64,000 bases of DNA from Pseudomonas sp. PSB18. Lineage in GTDB: Bacteria > Pseudomonadota > Gammaproteobacteria > Pseudomonadales > Pseudomonadaceae. The translations under genes were made by a program, and so were the position numbers. The DNA lies in NCBI RefSeq assembly GCF_014596565.1, contig NZ_NOIN01000002.1, forward strand, positions 248,001 through 312,000, in the 5' to 3' direction. The stretch's first letter is position 1; each line of letters begins with the position of its first letter. Below the pieces are notes generated by a model. That model ran no database searches, had not been told where the DNA came from, and worked only from the letters and a program-made list of their open reading frames with translations. Positions 1-9,696 of this stretch are shown piece by piece.

Positions 1-918
1 CTGGATCGCCGAGTACATCTGCGCCACCTTGTCTTCGCGGATCAGGTTACGAATCGCCGATGTGCCCAGCATGATTTCATGAGCGGCAACCCGGCCGCCG
101 CCGATCTTCTTGATCAGCGTCTGGGAAATCACCGCCTGCAATGATTCCGACAACATCGAGCGCACCATGGACTTCTCGTCCCCCGGGAACACGTCCACCA
201 CCCGGTCGATGGTCTTGGCCGCCGAGGTGGTGTGCAGGGTGCCGAATACCAGGTGCCCGGTTTCGGCGGCGGTCAGTGCCAGGCGGATGGTTTCCAGGTC
301 GCGCATCTCCCCCACCAGAATCACGTCCGGGTCTTCCCGCAGGGCCGAACGCAGGGCCGTGGAAAAATCCTGGGTGTCGCGGTGCACTTCGCGCTGGTTG
401 ATCAGGCATTTGCGCGGTTCGTGAACGAACTCGATGGGGTCCTCGATGGTGAGGATGTGGTGATGCTTATGGGTGTTGAGGTAGTCGATCATCGCCGCCA
501 GGGTGGTGGACTTGCCTGAGCCGGTCGGTCCGGTCACCAGCACCAACCCGCGAGGGGCCTCGGTCACTTTGCGAAACACCTCGCCCATGCCCAGCTCTTC
601 CATGGTCAGGACTTTCGACGGAATGGTCCGGAACACCGCCCCCGCGCCGCGATTCTGGTTGAAAGCGTTGACCCGAAACCGGGCGACCCCGGGTACATCG
701 AAGGAAAAATCGGTTTCCAGAAACTTTTCGTAATCTACCCGTTGCCGGTCGTTCATGATGTCGTAGATCAGCTCATGAACCTGCTTGTGGTCCAGTGCCG
801 GCAGGTTGATCCTCCGCACATCGCCATCAACCCGGATCATCGGCGGCAGCCCGGCCGACAGGTGCAGGTCCGAGGCCCCCTGTTTGGCGCTGAACGCCAG
901 CAGTTCAGTGATATCCAT
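1..918 (-). CDS. pilT: Type IV pilus retraction ATPase PilT (3' end outside window)
   Basis: This is the hexameric AAA+ motor that depolymerises type IV pili and drives twitching. The gene reads leftwards from an ATG at 918 and runs off the window, so 306 of about 344 residues are visible. The N-terminal PAS-like part (residues 1-110) begins MDITELLAFSAKQGASDLHL. The Walker A motif GPTGSGKST is at 130-138, the Walker B region VILVGEMRD at 199-207, and the retraction motif AIRNLIRE at 288-295, so it is PilT rather than PilB. It is divergent from yggS, 55 bp apart, the usual arrangement in Pseudomonas. A PilU paralogue is less likely because the sequence matches canonical PilT throughout. Confidence 0.96.
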   Translation of the reverse strand, partial: MDITELLAFSAKQGASDLHLSAGLPPMIRVDGDVRRINLPALDHKQVHELIYDIMNDRQRVDYEKFLETDFSFDVPGVARFRVNAFNQNRGAGAVFRTIPSKVLTMEELGMGEVFRKVTEAPRGLVLVTGPTGSGKSTTLAAMIDYLNTHKHHHILTIEDPIEFVHEPRKCLINQREVHRDTQDFSTALRSALREDPDVILVGEMRDLETIRLALTAAETGHLVFGTLHTTSAAKTIDRVVDVFPGDEKSMVRSMLSESLQAVISQTLIKKIGGGRVAAHEIMLGTSAIRNLIREDKVAQMYSAIQ

Positions 919-973
919 AGCGCTCCTCAATTCCAGTAGAATGCCGCGAACCTCAGACCGCTGGCGCTTCTTT

Positions 974-1666
974 ATGTCCACGATAGCAGACAACATCGCT
1001 CAGGTTAGATCGCGCATCCGCGCTGCGGAGCAAGCCGCCCACCGCGCCGCAGACAGCGTCCAACTGCTGGCGGTGAGCAAGACCAAGCCCGCCCAGGCCC
1101 TGCGTGAAGCCTATGCCGCCGGCCTGCGGGACTTCGGTGAGAACTACCTGCAGGAAGCGCTGGGCAAGCAGGCCGAACTGACCGACCTGCCCTTGATCTG
1201 GCACTTCATCGGCCCCATTCAATCGAACAAGACCCGCGCTATTGCCGAACATTTCGACTGGGTGCATTCCGTGGACCGCTTGAAAATTGCCCAACGCCTG
1301 TCCGAGCAGCGTCCGGACGGGTTACCACCGCTGAACATCTGCATTCAAGTCAACGTCAGCGGGGAAGCCAGCAAATCCGGTTGTACCCCGGAGGATCTGC
1401 CGGCCCTGGCCGATGCCATCAGCGCATTGCCACGCCTGACGCTCCGCGGCCTGATGGCGATCCCCGAGCCAACCGAAGAGCGCGCCGCCCAGGACGCAGC
1501 CTTCGCCGCCGTCCAACGTTTGCAAGCCAGCCTGGCCCTGCCGCTGGACACGCTGTCCATGGGCATGAGTCACGATCTCGAATCCGCCATTGCCCAGGGC
1601 GCCACCTGGGTCAGGATCGGTACAGCCCTGTTTGGTGCTCGCGACTACAGCGCCAACCAACCGTAA
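974..1666 (+). CDS. yggS: YggS family pyridoxal 5'-phosphate homeostasis protein
   Basis: This 230-residue, single-domain TIM-barrel protein binds PLP and keeps vitamin B6 and amino-acid pools balanced. It has no known catalytic turnover. The PLP lysine lies in the motif AVSKTKP near residue 36. FGENYLQE, WHFIGPIQSNK and the C-terminal SMGMSHDLESAI..GATWVRIGTALFG segments are family hallmarks. The frame is open upstream to 785, but the start at 974 (MSTIADNIAQ) matches normal family length and avoids overlap with the pilT promoter region. It is followed 36 bp later by proC, a linkage conserved across many bacteria, and is probably in one operon with proC and yggT. Confidence 0.95.
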   Translation: MSTIADNIAQVRSRIRAAEQAAHRAADSVQLLAVSKTKPAQALREAYAAGLRDFGENYLQEALGKQAELTDLPLIWHFIGPIQSNKTRAIAEHFDWVHSVDRLKIAQRLSEQRPDGLPPLNICIQVNVSGEASKSGCTPEDLPALADAISALPRLTLRGLMAIPEPTEERAAQDAAFAAVQRLQASLALPLDTLSMGMSHDLESAIAQGATWVRIGTALFGARDYSANQP

Positions 1667-1702
1667 GCCATGCCGACTCAACTCCTCAATCAAGGACCTG
1701 TC

Positions 1703-2521
1703 ATGAGCAACACGCGTATTGCCTTTATCGGCGCCGGCAACATGGCCGCCAGCCTGATCGGTGGCCTGCGGGCCAAGGGCCTGGACGCTGCGCAGATCCG
1801 CGCCAGCGATCCGGGTACCGAGACCCGCACCCGGGTGAGCAACGAGCACGGCATCGAGACCTTTGCCGACAACGCACAAGCCATCGATGGCGCGGACGTC
1901 ATCGTGCTGGCGGTCAAGCCGCAGGCGATGAAAGCCGTGTGCGAAGCCCTTCGCCCAAGCCTCAAGCCCGATCAACTGGTGGTGTCGATTGCCGCCGGCA
2001 TCACCTGCGCCAGCATGAACAAGTGGCTCGGCGACCAGCCCATCGTGCGCTGCATGCCCAACACCCCGGCGCTGTTGCGTCAGGGCGTCAGCGGCCTGTT
2101 CGCCACCCCACAGGTCAGCGCCGAACAACGCCAGCAGGCTGAAGAGCTGCTGTCGGCCGTCGGCCTGGCGTTGTGGCTGGAAACCGAGCAGCAGCTGGAC
2201 GCGGTCACTGCCGTTTCCGGTTCGGGCCCGGCGTACTTCTTCCTGCTGATCGAAGCCATGACCGCCGCCGGCGAAAAACTGGGCCTGCCCCGCGAGATTG
2301 CCGCGAAGCTGACCTTGCAGACCGCCCTCGGCGCAGCCCACATGGCCACCTCCAGTGACGTCGATGCCGCCGAACTGCGCCGCCGCGTGACCTCGCCGGC
2401 CGGCACCACCGAAGCCGCCATCAAATCGTTCCAGGCCGGGGGATTCGAAGCCCTGGTGGAAAAAGCACTCGGCGCCGCCGCGCACCGCTCGGCCGAAATG
2501 GCCGAACAACTGGGCCAATAA
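1703..2521 (+). CDS. proC: Pyrroline-5-carboxylate reductase
   Basis: This cytosolic enzyme catalyses the last step of proline synthesis, NAD(P)H-dependent reduction of pyrroline-5-carboxylate. The protein is 272 residues. The Rossmann motif FIGAGNMA is near the N-terminus (residues 8-15). The C-terminal dimerisation and substrate domain contains AVSGSGPAYFFL and RRRVTSPAGTTEAAI, the P5CR signature. The frame opens at 1670, but the ATG at 1703 (MSNTRIAF) fits the family length. It lies between yggS and yggT. Confidence 0.97.
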   Translation: MSNTRIAFIGAGNMAASLIGGLRAKGLDAAQIRASDPGTETRTRVSNEHGIETFADNAQAIDGADVIVLAVKPQAMKAVCEALRPSLKPDQLVVSIAAGITCASMNKWLGDQPIVRCMPNTPALLRQGVSGLFATPQVSAEQRQQAEELLSAVGLALWLETEQQLDAVTAVSGSGPAYFFLLIEAMTAAGEKLGLPREIAAKLTLQTALGAAHMATSSDVDAAELRRRVTSPAGTTEAAIKSFQAGGFEALVEKALGAAAHRSAEMAEQLGQ

Positions 2522-2531
2522 GGAGCCATTC

Positions 2532-3122
2532 ATGATTGGATTGAACACCGCAGCGGTCTACGTGCTGCAAACCCTTGGCAGCCTCTACCTGCTGATCGTG
2601 CTGATGCGTTTCGTGCTGCAACTGGTCCGAGCCAATTTCTACAACCCGCTGTGCCAGTTCGTCGTCAAGGCCACCCAACCGCTGCTCAAGCCCCTGCGCC
2701 GGATCATCCCGAGCCTGTTCGGCCTGGACATGTCCTCGCTGGTACTGGCAATCCTCGTGCAAATGGCGCTGATGGCCTTGACCCTGCTGCTCACCTACGG
2801 CACCACCGGCAACCCGCTGCAACTGCTGATCTGGTCGATCATCGGCGTAACTGCGCTGTTCCTGAAGATTTTCTTCTTCGCCCTGATCATCAGCGTGATC
2901 CTGTCCTGGGTCGCCCCGGGCAGCCACAACCCGGGCGCCGAGCTGGTGAACCAGATCTGCGAACCGGCCCTGGCCCCGTTCCGTCGCATCGTGCCGAACC
3001 TCGGCGGCCTGGATATTTCGCCGATCCTGGCGTTCATGGTGCTCAAACTGCTCGACATGCTGGTGATCAACAACCTCGCGGCGATGACCATGATGCCGGA
3101 TATCCTGCGCGTCCTGATCTGA
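2532..3122 (+). CDS. yggT: YggT family membrane protein
   Basis: This 196-residue integral membrane protein has two tandem YGGT domains, with transmembrane segments at about residues 9-31, 59-83, 96-125 and 160-185. Each repeat carries an arginine-rich ending of the type PLRRIIPS or PFRRIVPN next to a glycine-rich loop. An AGGAG ribosome binding site sits 7-11 bases before the ATG, 10 bp after proC. The family is linked to osmotic or ion homeostasis and cell-envelope factors in some bacteria, but its biochemical role is unsettled. The association with yggS and proC is widely conserved. Confidence 0.93.
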   Translation: MIGLNTAAVYVLQTLGSLYLLIVLMRFVLQLVRANFYNPLCQFVVKATQPLLKPLRRIIPSLFGLDMSSLVLAILVQMALMALTLLLTYGTTGNPLQLLIWSIIGVTALFLKIFFFALIISVILSWVAPGSHNPGAELVNQICEPALAPFRRIVPNLGGLDISPILAFMVLKLLDMLVINNLAAMTMMPDILRVLI

Positions 3123-3138
3123 CCTGACCCTGTGGCCT

Positions 3139-3248
3139 GATCGTTCCCACGCTCTGCGTGGGAATGCTGCCAAGGACGCTCCGCGTTCTGCCTTGGGATG
3201 ACGCAGAGCGTCACGGGATGCATTCCCACGCAGAGCGTGGGAACGATC
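3139..3248. repeat. REP doublet (REPIN), GATCGTTCCCACGC family
   Basis: The outer arms GATCGTTCCCACGCTCTGCG (from 3139) and its reverse complement ending at 3248 are perfect inverted repeats. The interior is a second imperfect inversion. The same family recurs at 10891-10996, and a degenerate copy may lie at 63641-63736. It sits between yggT and metX and could act as a bidirectional mRNA 3'-end structure. Confidence 0.85.
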
Positions 3249-3330
3249 AGCATCAGTCAGCGATTTCCTTGGTTGCCGCTAACCCCAGCGGTCTTTAGAC
3301 TTACGCCTCATTTCAACGAGAGCAGGGTCG

Positions 3331-4470
3331 ATGCCAGCTGCCTTTCCCCCCGATTCCGTTGGTCTGGTGACGCCGCAAATGGCGCATTTCAGCGAGCCCC
3401 TGGCCCTGGCCTGTGGCCGTTCGTTGCCAGCCTATGACCTGATCTACGAAACCTATGGCACGCTCAACGCCACGGCGAGCAATGCCGTGCTGATCTGCCA
3501 CGCCTTGTCGGGGCATCACCATGCCGCCGGCTACCACAGCGTCGACGACCGCAAGCCCGGCTGGTGGGACAGTTGCATCGGCCCCGGCAAGCCGATCGAC
3601 ACCAATCGGTTCTTCGTGGTCAGCCTGAACAACCTGGGCGGCTGTAACGGCTCCACCGGCCCCAGCAGCCTCAACCCGGACACCGGCAAGCCGTTCGGCG
3701 CCGATTTCCCCGTGCTGACCGTGGAAGACTGGGTCCACAGCCAGGCCCGCCTGGCCGACCGTCTCGGTATCGGCCAATGGGCAGCCGTGATCGGTGGCAG
3801 CCTGGGCGGTATGCAGGCCCTGCAATGGACCATCACCTACCCGGATCGCGTGCGCCATTGCCTGGCAATCGCCTCGGCCCCCAAGCTGTCGGCGCAGAAC
3901 ATCGCCTTCAACGAAGTGGCGCGCCAGGCGATCCTTACCGACCCGGAGTTCCACGGCGGTTCGTTCCAGGAGCACGGCGTGATCCCCAAGCGCGGGCTGA
4001 TGCTGGCGCGAATGGTCGGGCACATCACCTACCTGTCCGACGACTCCATGGGCGAGAAATTCGGCCGCGGCCTCAAGAGCGAGAAGCTCAACTACGACTT
4101 CCACAGCGTCGAGTTCCAGGTGGAAAGCTACCTGCGTTATCAAGGTGAGGAATTCTCCGGGCGCTTCGACGCCAACACCTACCTGTTGATGACCAAGGCC
4201 CTGGACTACTTCGATCCGGCGGCGAACTTCGACGATAACCTGGCGAAGACCTTCGCCGGTGCCACCGCCAAGTTCTGCGTGATGTCGTTCACCACCGACT
4301 GGCGCTTCTCCCCGGCCCGCTCCCGGGAACTGGTGGACGCGCTGATGGCCGCGCGCAAGGACGTCTGCTACCTGGAGATCGACGCGCCCCAGGGCCACGA
4401 CGCCTTTCTGATTCCGATCCCGCGCTACCTGCAGGCGTTCGGCAACTACATGAACCGTATTACGCTGTGA
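3331..4470 (+). CDS. metX: Homoserine O-acyltransferase MetX
   Basis: This alpha/beta-hydrolase-fold enzyme acylates homoserine in the first committed step of methionine synthesis. It is 379 residues. The nucleophile Ser157 lies in [25 protein letters not shown] and [14 protein letters not shown] are conserved oxyanion and substrate segments, and the C-terminal APQGHDAFL supplies the catalytic histidine. In Pseudomonas such MetX proteins generally use succinyl-CoA (MetXS) rather than acetyl-CoA, and acyl-donor choice cannot be read safely from the sequence alone. It is 7 bp upstream of metW, the typical metXW operon. The start at 3331 has the purine-rich site GAGAGCAGG upstream. Confidence 0.96.
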   Translation: MPAAFPPDSVGLVTPQMAHFSEPLALACGRSLPAYDLIYETYGTLNATASNAVLICHALSGHHHAAGYHSVDDRKPGWWDSCIGPGKPIDTNRFFVVSLNNLGGCNGSTGPSSLNPDTGKPFGADFPVLTVEDWVHSQARLADRLGIGQWAAVIGGSLGGMQALQWTITYPDRVRHCLAIASAPKLSAQNIAFNEVARQAILTDPEFHGGSFQEHGVIPKRGLMLARMVGHITYLSDDSMGEKFGRGLKSEKLNYDFHSVEFQVESYLRYQGEEFSGRFDANTYLLMTKALDYFDPAANFDDNLAKTFAGATAKFCVMSFTTDWRFSPARSRELVDALMAARKDVCYLEIDAPQGHDAFLIPIPRYLQAFGNYMNRITL

Positions 4471-4477
4471 GGACGCC

Positions 4478-5098
4478 ATGAGAGCCGATCTGGACATCAT
4501 CCAGGAATGGATCCCCGCCGGCAGCCGCGTGCTCGACCTGGGCTGCGGCAACGGCGAACTGCTGACCTGGCTGCGGGACAACAAGCAGGTCACCGGCTAC
4601 GGCCTGGAAAACGACCCGGACAACATCGCCGAGTGCGTCGCCAAGGGCATCAACGTCATCGAACAGGACCTGGACAAGGGCCTGGGCAACTTCGCCAGCA
4701 ACAGTTTCGACATCGTGGTCATGACCCAGGCCCTGCAAGCGGTGCACTACCCGGACAGGATCCTCGACGAAATGCTCCGGGTCGGACGTCAGTGCATCAT
4801 CACCTTCCCCAACTTCGGACACTGGCGCTGCCGCTGGTACCTGGCGAGCAAGGGCCGCATGCCGGTGTCGGAGTTCTTGCCCTACACCTGGTACAACACG
4901 CCGAACATCCACTTCTGCACCTTCGAGGATTTCGAAGCGTTGTGCCGCGAACGCCAGGCCAAGGTCATCGATCGCCTGGCGGTGGATCAGCAGCACCGCC
5001 ACGGGTGGGCCAGCAAGCTATGGCCTAATCTATTAGGTGAAATAGGCATCTATCGGGTCAGCAGCCCAGGCCTTGCCGATCATCAGGTCGCCGTGTGA
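4478..5098 (+). CDS. metW: Methionine biosynthesis protein MetW
   Basis: This is a 206-residue class I SAM-methyltransferase-fold protein. The SAM-binding motif VLDLGCGNGELL lies at about residues 18-29, and VMTQALQAVHYPD is a family signature. MetW is required together with MetX for homoserine acylation in several proteobacteria, probably as a MetX partner rather than a free-standing methyltransferase. The 7-bp gap to metX supports co-translation and complex formation. Confidence 0.95.
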   Translation: MRADLDIIQEWIPAGSRVLDLGCGNGELLTWLRDNKQVTGYGLENDPDNIAECVAKGINVIEQDLDKGLGNFASNSFDIVVMTQALQAVHYPDRILDEMLRVGRQCIITFPNFGHWRCRWYLASKGRMPVSEFLPYTWYNTPNIHFCTFEDFEALCRERQAKVIDRLAVDQQHRHGWASKLWPNLLGEIGIYRVSSPGLADHQVAV

Positions 5099-5126
5099 AC
5101 CCCGACCCTGTTCCCAGGAGCACAAC

Positions 5127-5561
5127 ATGAAACGTCTCGCGTTGTTCCTCGTCACTGCTTGCCTTTGCGCCGGCGTCATGGCCGCTGACGCCATCAAGGC
5201 CGAGCGCAAGGAAGTGTTCGGTGACGTCACCGTGCACTACAACACCTTCAATTCCACCTTCCTGACATCGGACATCGCCGAGGCCGCCAAGCTGGTCCGC
5301 AGCAAGAACCAGGGCGTGATCAACGTGTCGGTGATCAAGGATGGCAAGCCGCTGACGGCCGAGGTCAGCGGCACGATCAAGGACCTGACCAGCAAGACGG
5401 TCCCCCTGGCGTTCCGCGAAATCAGCGAACAAGGCGCGATCTACTACATCGCCCAGTATCCGGTAGAGCAGCAGGAAACCCGTACCTTCGAGATCAAGGT
5501 CAAGACGGGCGACAAGGTCAACACCCTCAACTTCAACCAGGAGCTGTTTCCGGCCGAATGA
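5127..5561 (+). CDS. DUF4426 domain-containing exported protein
   Basis: This 144-residue protein starts with a clear Sec signal peptide ([19 protein letters not shown], cleavage near residue 20). The mature part is a beta-rich DUF4426 domain with the segments [17 protein letters not shown] and [16 protein letters not shown], so it is expected in the periplasm. Its function is unknown. The ATG at 5127 has the site CAGGAG eight bases upstream. Its stop overlaps the rdgB start (ATGATGA), so the two are probably translationally coupled and part of the met-rdgB-hemW operon. Confidence 0.88.
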   Translation: MKRLALFLVTACLCAGVMAADAIKAERKEVFGDVTVHYNTFNSTFLTSDIAEAAKLVRSKNQGVINVSVIKDGKPLTAEVSGTIKDLTSKTVPLAFREISEQGAIYYIAQYPVEQQETRTFEIKVKTGDKVNTLNFNQELFPAE

Positions 5562-6154
5562 TGAACCTCACCCAACTCGTACTCGCCAGCCATAACGCCG
5601 GCAAACTCAAGGAACTCCAGGCCATGCTCGGCGGATCGGTGCACCTGCGCTCGATCGGTGAGTTCAGCCAGGTGGAGCCGGAAGAAACCGGTCTGTCGTT
5701 CGTCGAGAACGCGATCCTCAAGGCCCGCAACGCCGCGCGCATTTCCGGCCTGCCGGCGCTGGCCGACGATTCCGGGCTGGCGGTGGATTTCCTCGGCGGC
5801 GCGCCGGGCATCTACTCGGCCCGTTACGCCGACGGCAAGGGTGATGCAGCGAACAATGCCAAGCTGCTCGACGCCCTCAAGGACGTGCCTGAAGCCGAGC
5901 GTGGCGCACAGTTCGTTTGCGTCCTGGCGTTGGTGCGACATGCCGATGATCCGCTGCCGATCCTCTGCGAAGGGCTGTGGCAGGGACGCATCCTCACCGA
6001 GGCCAGCGGCGAGCACGGCTTCGGCTACGACCCGCTGTTCTGGGTGCCGGAGCGCAATTGTTCCAGCGCCGAACTGGGTCCGGTGGAAAAGAATCAACTG
6101 AGCCACCGCGCCCGCGCCATGGCCCTGCTGCGTCAACGCCTGGGCCTGCAATGA
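5558..6154 (+). CDS. rdgB: XTP/dITP diphosphatase RdgB (HAM1 family)
   Basis: RdgB hydrolyses non-canonical purine triphosphates (ITP, dITP, XTP) to monophosphates, keeping them out of DNA and RNA. The 198-residue protein has the N-terminal substrate motif [13 protein letters not shown], the acidic metal-binding region [27 protein letters not shown], and the C-terminal [12 protein letters not shown] and LSHRARAM motifs. Two adjacent ATGs (5558 and 5561) are possible starts. The first overlaps the upstream stop and the last codons overlap hemW by 4 bp. Confidence 0.96.
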   Translation: MMNLTQLVLASHNAGKLKELQAMLGGSVHLRSIGEFSQVEPEETGLSFVENAILKARNAARISGLPALADDSGLAVDFLGGAPGIYSARYADGKGDAANNAKLLDALKDVPEAERGAQFVCVLALVRHADDPLPILCEGLWQGRILTEASGEHGFGYDPLFWVPERNCSSAELGPVEKNQLSHRARAMALLRQRLGLQ

Positions 6155-7350
6155 ACAATGACTCCCCCGCGCCGCTGATTCATGGCGGCGCACACACGCC
6201 ACGGGCGCCGCTGCCAGTGCTGCCGCCCTTGGCGTTGTACGTCCACATCCCGTGGTGCGTACGCAAATGCCCGTATTGCGATTTCAACTCCCACACCGCC
6301 AGCCCGCAGTTGCCGGAAGAAGAGTACGTCGATGCCTTGTTAGCCGATCTCGACCAGGATCTGCACGGGGTCTATGGTCGCAAACTGAGCTCGATCTTCT
6401 TTGGCGGCGGTACCCCCAGCCTGTTCAGCGCCCAGGCCCTGGGCCGGCTGCTAAAGGGTGTCGAGGCGCGGATAGCCTTTGCCGACGACATCGAAATCAC
6501 CCTGGAGGCCAACCCCGGCACCTTCGAGCAAGAGAAATTCGTGGCTTACCGGGCCTTGGGCATCAATCGCCTGTCCATCGGTATCCAGAGCTTCCAACAA
6601 GCCAAGCTCGAAGCCCTGGGCCGGATCCATAACGGTGACGAGGCGGTGCGTGCCGCCGACATGGCCCGCCAGGCCGGGTTCGATAACTTCAACCTTGACC
6701 TGATGCATGGCCTGCCCGACCAATCCCTCGACGATGCCTTGAGCGATCTGCGCCAGGCCATCGCCCTGAAGCCCACCCATCTCTCCTGGTATCAGCTGAC
6801 GCTGGAGCCGAACACGGTGTTCTGGAACCAGCCGCCAACGTTGCCGGAAGACGACACGTTGTGGGACATCCAGGAAGCCGGACAAGCGCTGCTGGCCGAG
6901 CACGGCTACGCCCAATACGAAGTGTCGGCCTACGCCCAACCGGGTCGGGCGGCACGGCATAACCTCAACTACTGGAGTTTTGGCGACTTCATCGGCATCG
7001 GCGCCGGCGCCCATGGCAAGCTCAGCCATCCGGACGGGCGCATCGTGCGCACCTGGAAGACCCGCCTGCCCAAGGACTACCTCAACCCGGCCAAGCGCTT
7101 CCTGGCCGGCGAAAAGACCCTGGCCAACGAAGAACTGCCCTTTGAATTCCTGATGAACGCCCTGCGCCTGACCGAAGGCGTGGACGCGCGGCTATACCCG
7201 GAACGCACCGGCCTGCCCCTGCAAAGCCTGGCCGAAGGTCGCCGTGAAGCCGAACAAAGCGGGTTGTTGCAGGTCGAACCGTCACGTCTGGCGGCCACCG
7301 AGCGCGGACAGCTGTTTCTCAATGACTTGCTGCAGAAATTTCTGAGCTGA
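6151..7350 (+). CDS. hemW: HemW, radical SAM protein (heme chaperone; formerly HemN-like)
   Basis: This 399-residue radical SAM protein carries the cluster motif C36-x3-C40-x2-C43 in [24 protein letters not shown] and LEANPGTFE follow as SAM-binding motifs, and a HemN_C domain ends the protein. Members with this motif are now regarded as heme chaperones rather than coproporphyrinogen oxidases. The frame is open upstream within rdgB. The ATG at 6151 overlaps the rdgB stop (ATGA) and gives normal length. rdgB-hemW is a conserved pair. Confidence 0.94.
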   Translation: MNNDSPAPLIHGGAHTPRAPLPVLPPLALYVHIPWCVRKCPYCDFNSHTASPQLPEEEYVDALLADLDQDLHGVYGRKLSSIFFGGGTPSLFSAQALGRLLKGVEARIAFADDIEITLEANPGTFEQEKFVAYRALGINRLSIGIQSFQQAKLEALGRIHNGDEAVRAADMARQAGFDNFNLDLMHGLPDQSLDDALSDLRQAIALKPTHLSWYQLTLEPNTVFWNQPPTLPEDDTLWDIQEAGQALLAEHGYAQYEVSAYAQPGRAARHNLNYWSFGDFIGIGAGAHGKLSHPDGRIVRTWKTRLPKDYLNPAKRFLAGEKTLANEELPFEFLMNALRLTEGVDARLYPERTGLPLQSLAEGRREAEQSGLLQVEPSRLAATERGQLFLNDLLQKFLS

Positions 7351-7368
7351 TCAACACAAGGAAATCGA

Positions 7369-7692
7369 ATGGATCTGGTACTCGACCTGCTCGCCACCGT
7401 GTCCCGCTGGAGCCGCAGCAACCTGTCGGAAATCTCCCTGGCATTGGTCGGCTGCCTGCTGGTGCTGTTCGGCGCAGACATCAAGGCCTGGGTCGAACAA
7501 CGCCTGGGCAGCATCGCCGGCGCATTGCGCGTCCCGCTGATCGCCCTGTTGTGCATGATTGGCAGCGGCGCGGCACTGATCTACGCCACGCCGTGGGTGG
7601 TGCGGGGGCTGAGCCAGTTCAACAACTACAGCCTGGCGCCGGTGCTGTTGGTGGTGCTGGTGTTGATCGGGGTGGTGGCGGATCGTCGCTGA
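7369..7692 (+). CDS. DUF3392 family small membrane protein
   Basis: This 107-residue inner-membrane protein has an N-terminal amphipathic stretch, then transmembrane segments at about residues 22-40, 50-70 and 84-104, and ends in DRR. It is recognisable as DUF3392 by FGADIKAWVEQRLG and the SLAP..VVLVLIGVVADRR ending. Function is unknown. It follows hemW by 18 bp with the site AAGGAAA upstream, so it is probably the last gene of this operon. A REP doublet lies immediately downstream. Confidence 0.85.
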   Translation: MDLVLDLLATVSRWSRSNLSEISLALVGCLLVLFGADIKAWVEQRLGSIAGALRVPLIALLCMIGSGAALIYATPWVVRGLSQFNNYSLAPVLLVVLVLIGVVADRR

Positions 7693-7715
7693 CCTTCGCA
7701 GCGCCCTGAAACAAC

Positions 7716-7804
7716 TGTGGGAGCAAGGCTTGCCCGCGATGCATACGACCCGGATTCAGTTTGATACCGAGGCGCTGCTATCGCGGGCAAGCCTTGCTCC
7801 CACA
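7716..7804. repeat. REP doublet, TGTGGGAGCAAGGCTTGCCCGC family
   Basis: The left arm from 7716 (TGTGGGAGCAAGGCTTGCCC) is the reverse complement of the right arm ending at 7804. The spacer is about 40 bases. It lies between two convergent genes (DUF3392 and trmB). Confidence 0.85.
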
Positions 7805-7827
7805 AAGCTCTCTCCCACAATTATGGC

Positions 7828-8553
7828 TTAGGACTGCTTCTCGAACTTCAGATCCCAGACCCCATGCCCAAGTCGTTCACCACGGCGCTCGAACTTGGTG
7901 ATCGGCCGTTCGGCCGGGCGCGGCACGCACTTGCCGTCTTCGGCGAGGTTGCGATAACCCGGGGCGACGTTCATCACTTCCAGCATGTATTCGGCGTAGG
8001 GTTCCCAGTCGGTGGCCATGTGCAGCACCCCGCCGACCTTCAACTTGCTGCGCACCAGCTCGGCGAACGAAGACTGGACGATACGGCGCTTGTGGTGACG
8101 GCTCTTGTGCCACGGGTCCGGGAAAAACAGCATCAACCGGTCCAGGCTGTTGTCGGCTATGCAACGGTTGAGCACTTCGATAGCGTCGCAATCGTAGACC
8201 CGCAGGTTGGTCAGCCCTTGGGTCAGCACGCCATTGAGCAATGCACCGACGCCCGGACGGTGCACTTCCACACCGATGAAATCCTGCTCCGGCGCAGCAG
8301 CGGCCATTTCCAGCAGCGAGTGGCCCATGCCAAAGCCGATTTCCAGCGAGCGCGGGGCCGAGCGACCAAACACCTGGTCGAAGTCCACCGGCGCATCAGC
8401 CAGGGGCAGGACGAACAATGGCGCGCCCTGCTCCAGGCCGCGTTGCTGGCCTTCGGTCATGCGCCCGGCGCGCATCACGAAACTCTTGATGCGGCGGTGT
8501 TGGCGCTCTTCGCCTTCGTCCGGCTGGACAGGCGTGTCGTTCGATTCAGTCAT
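7828..8553 (-). CDS. trmB: tRNA (guanine-N7)-methyltransferase TrmB
   Basis: TrmB forms m7G46 in the tRNA variable loop using SAM. The protein is 241 residues. [16 protein letters not shown] is the SAM site, FIGVEVH follows, and [18 protein letters not shown] is the signature of the family. The frame extends one codon to a TTG at 8556, but the ATG at 8553 (MTESND) is the sensible start. It is downstream of thiG in the same orientation, with a gap of only 9 bp, so it is probably co-transcribed with thiSG. Confidence 0.96.
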   Translation of the reverse strand: MTESNDTPVQPDEGEERQHRRIKSFVMRAGRMTEGQQRGLEQGAPLFVLPLADAPVDFDQVFGRSAPRSLEIGFGMGHSLLEMAAAAPEQDFIGVEVHRPGVGALLNGVLTQGLTNLRVYDCDAIEVLNRCIADNSLDRLMLFFPDPWHKSRHHKRRIVQSSFAELVRSKLKVGGVLHMATDWEPYAEYMLEVMNVAPGYRNLAEDGKCVPRPAERPITKFERRGERLGHGVWDLKFEKQS

Positions 8554-8562
8554 CAATGGCTC

Positions 8563-9357
8563 TTACTTGATCAGACCATCCAGCGGCGAGGAGGCGCTGG
8601 CGTAAAGTTTTTTCGGCATGCGGCCGGCGAGATACGCCAGGCGCCCGGCGACAATGGCGTGCTTCATGGCTTCGGCCATCAGGATCGGCTGCTGGGCGTG
8701 GGCGATGGCGGAGTTCATCAGCACCGCTTCGCAACCCAGCTCCATGGCGATCGTCGCGTCGGACGCGGTACCGACGCCGGCATCCACCAGCACCGGGATC
8801 TTGGCTTCTTCAAGGATGATCTGCAGGTTGTAAGGGTTGCAGATCCCCAGGCCCGTACCGATCAGGCCTGCCAGCGGCATGACCGCGATGCAGCCGATTT
8901 CCGCCAGTTGCCGGGCGATGATCGGATCGTCGCTGGTGTACACCATGACGTCGAAACCTTCCTTGACCAGGGTTTCGGCAGCCTTGAGGGTTTCGATCAC
9001 GTTGGGGAACAGGGTCTTCTGGTCGGCCAGCACTTCCAGCTTCACCAGGTTGTGGCCATCGAGCAGCTCACGGGCCAGGCGGCAGGTGCGCACGGCCTCG
9101 ATGGCGTCGAAGCAGCCGGCGGTGTTGGGCAGGATCGTGTAGCGATCCGGCGGCAGGATATCCAGCAGGTTCGGTTCGCCCGGGTTCTGGCCGATGTTGG
9201 TCCGACGCACCGCAACGGTGACGATTTCGGCGCCCGAAGCCTCGATGGCCAGGCGGGTTTCTTCCATATCGCGGTACTTGCCGGTGCCAACCAGCAAGCG
9301 CGACTGGTAGGTACGACCGGCCAGGACGAAGGGCTTGTCGCTACGAACGATGCTCAT
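8563..9357 (-). CDS. thiG: Thiazole synthase ThiG
   Basis: ThiG makes the thiazole phosphate moiety of thiamine from 1-deoxyxylulose 5-phosphate, dehydroglycine and ThiS-thiocarboxylate. It is a 264-residue TIM barrel. [10 protein letters not shown] begins the barrel, and TVAVRR, LPNTAGC and [13 protein letters not shown] are family motifs. A lysine in the VKLEVL segment forms the imine with the sugar. It lies 48 bp downstream of thiS, as expected for partner proteins. Confidence 0.97.
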   Translation of the reverse strand: MSIVRSDKPFVLAGRTYQSRLLVGTGKYRDMEETRLAIEASGAEIVTVAVRRTNIGQNPGEPNLLDILPPDRYTILPNTAGCFDAIEAVRTCRLARELLDGHNLVKLEVLADQKTLFPNVIETLKAAETLVKEGFDVMVYTSDDPIIARQLAEIGCIAVMPLAGLIGTGLGICNPYNLQIILEEAKIPVLVDAGVGTASDATIAMELGCEAVLMNSAIAHAQQPILMAEAMKHAIVAGRLAYLAGRMPKKLYASASSPLDGLIK

Positions 9358-9405
9358 GGGAAATCCTCTGTTGGGATGAGGTTCTTGCGAAATGCTGCGA
9401 AACCG

Positions 9406-9606
9406 CTAGCCGCCGCCGATGGCGTGCACGACTTCAACCTGGTCACCCTCGTTGAGGGCGGTGTCGGCATGCTGGCTGCGCGGGACGATATCCAGATTGA
9501 GTTCCACCGCGACACGGCGTCCGGTGAGATCCAGACGGGTCAGCAGGGCCGCAACGGTCTCACCGTCGGGCAATTCAAAGGGTTCGCCGTTCAACTGAAT
9601 GCGCAT
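9406..9606 (-). CDS. thiS: Sulfur carrier protein ThiS
   Basis: This 66-residue ubiquitin-fold protein ends in the obligatory diglycine (HAIGGG). The C-terminus is adenylated and converted to a thiocarboxylate to supply sulfur for the thiazole ring. The beginning MRIQLNGEPFELPDGETV is typical. An in-frame upstream codon would add six residues (to 9624), but the start at 9606 matches family length. Confidence 0.95.
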   Translation of the reverse strand: MRIQLNGEPFELPDGETVAALLTRLDLTGRRVAVELNLDIVPRSQHADTALNEGDQVEVVHAIGGG

Positions 9607-9696
9607 GCCGGATGCCGCCATCATTTTTAGGGGCTGGCATTCTAGCCCGATCAGCCTGGGTGACCCAAGCCATTCGTCATGAAATGGACCGTCCGG

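Noticed and set aside
7864-9630. 588-residue plus-strand frame over trmB, thiG and thiS
   Set aside because: It is antisense to three well-recognised genes and its product resembles no protein family. It is a GC-bias shadow.
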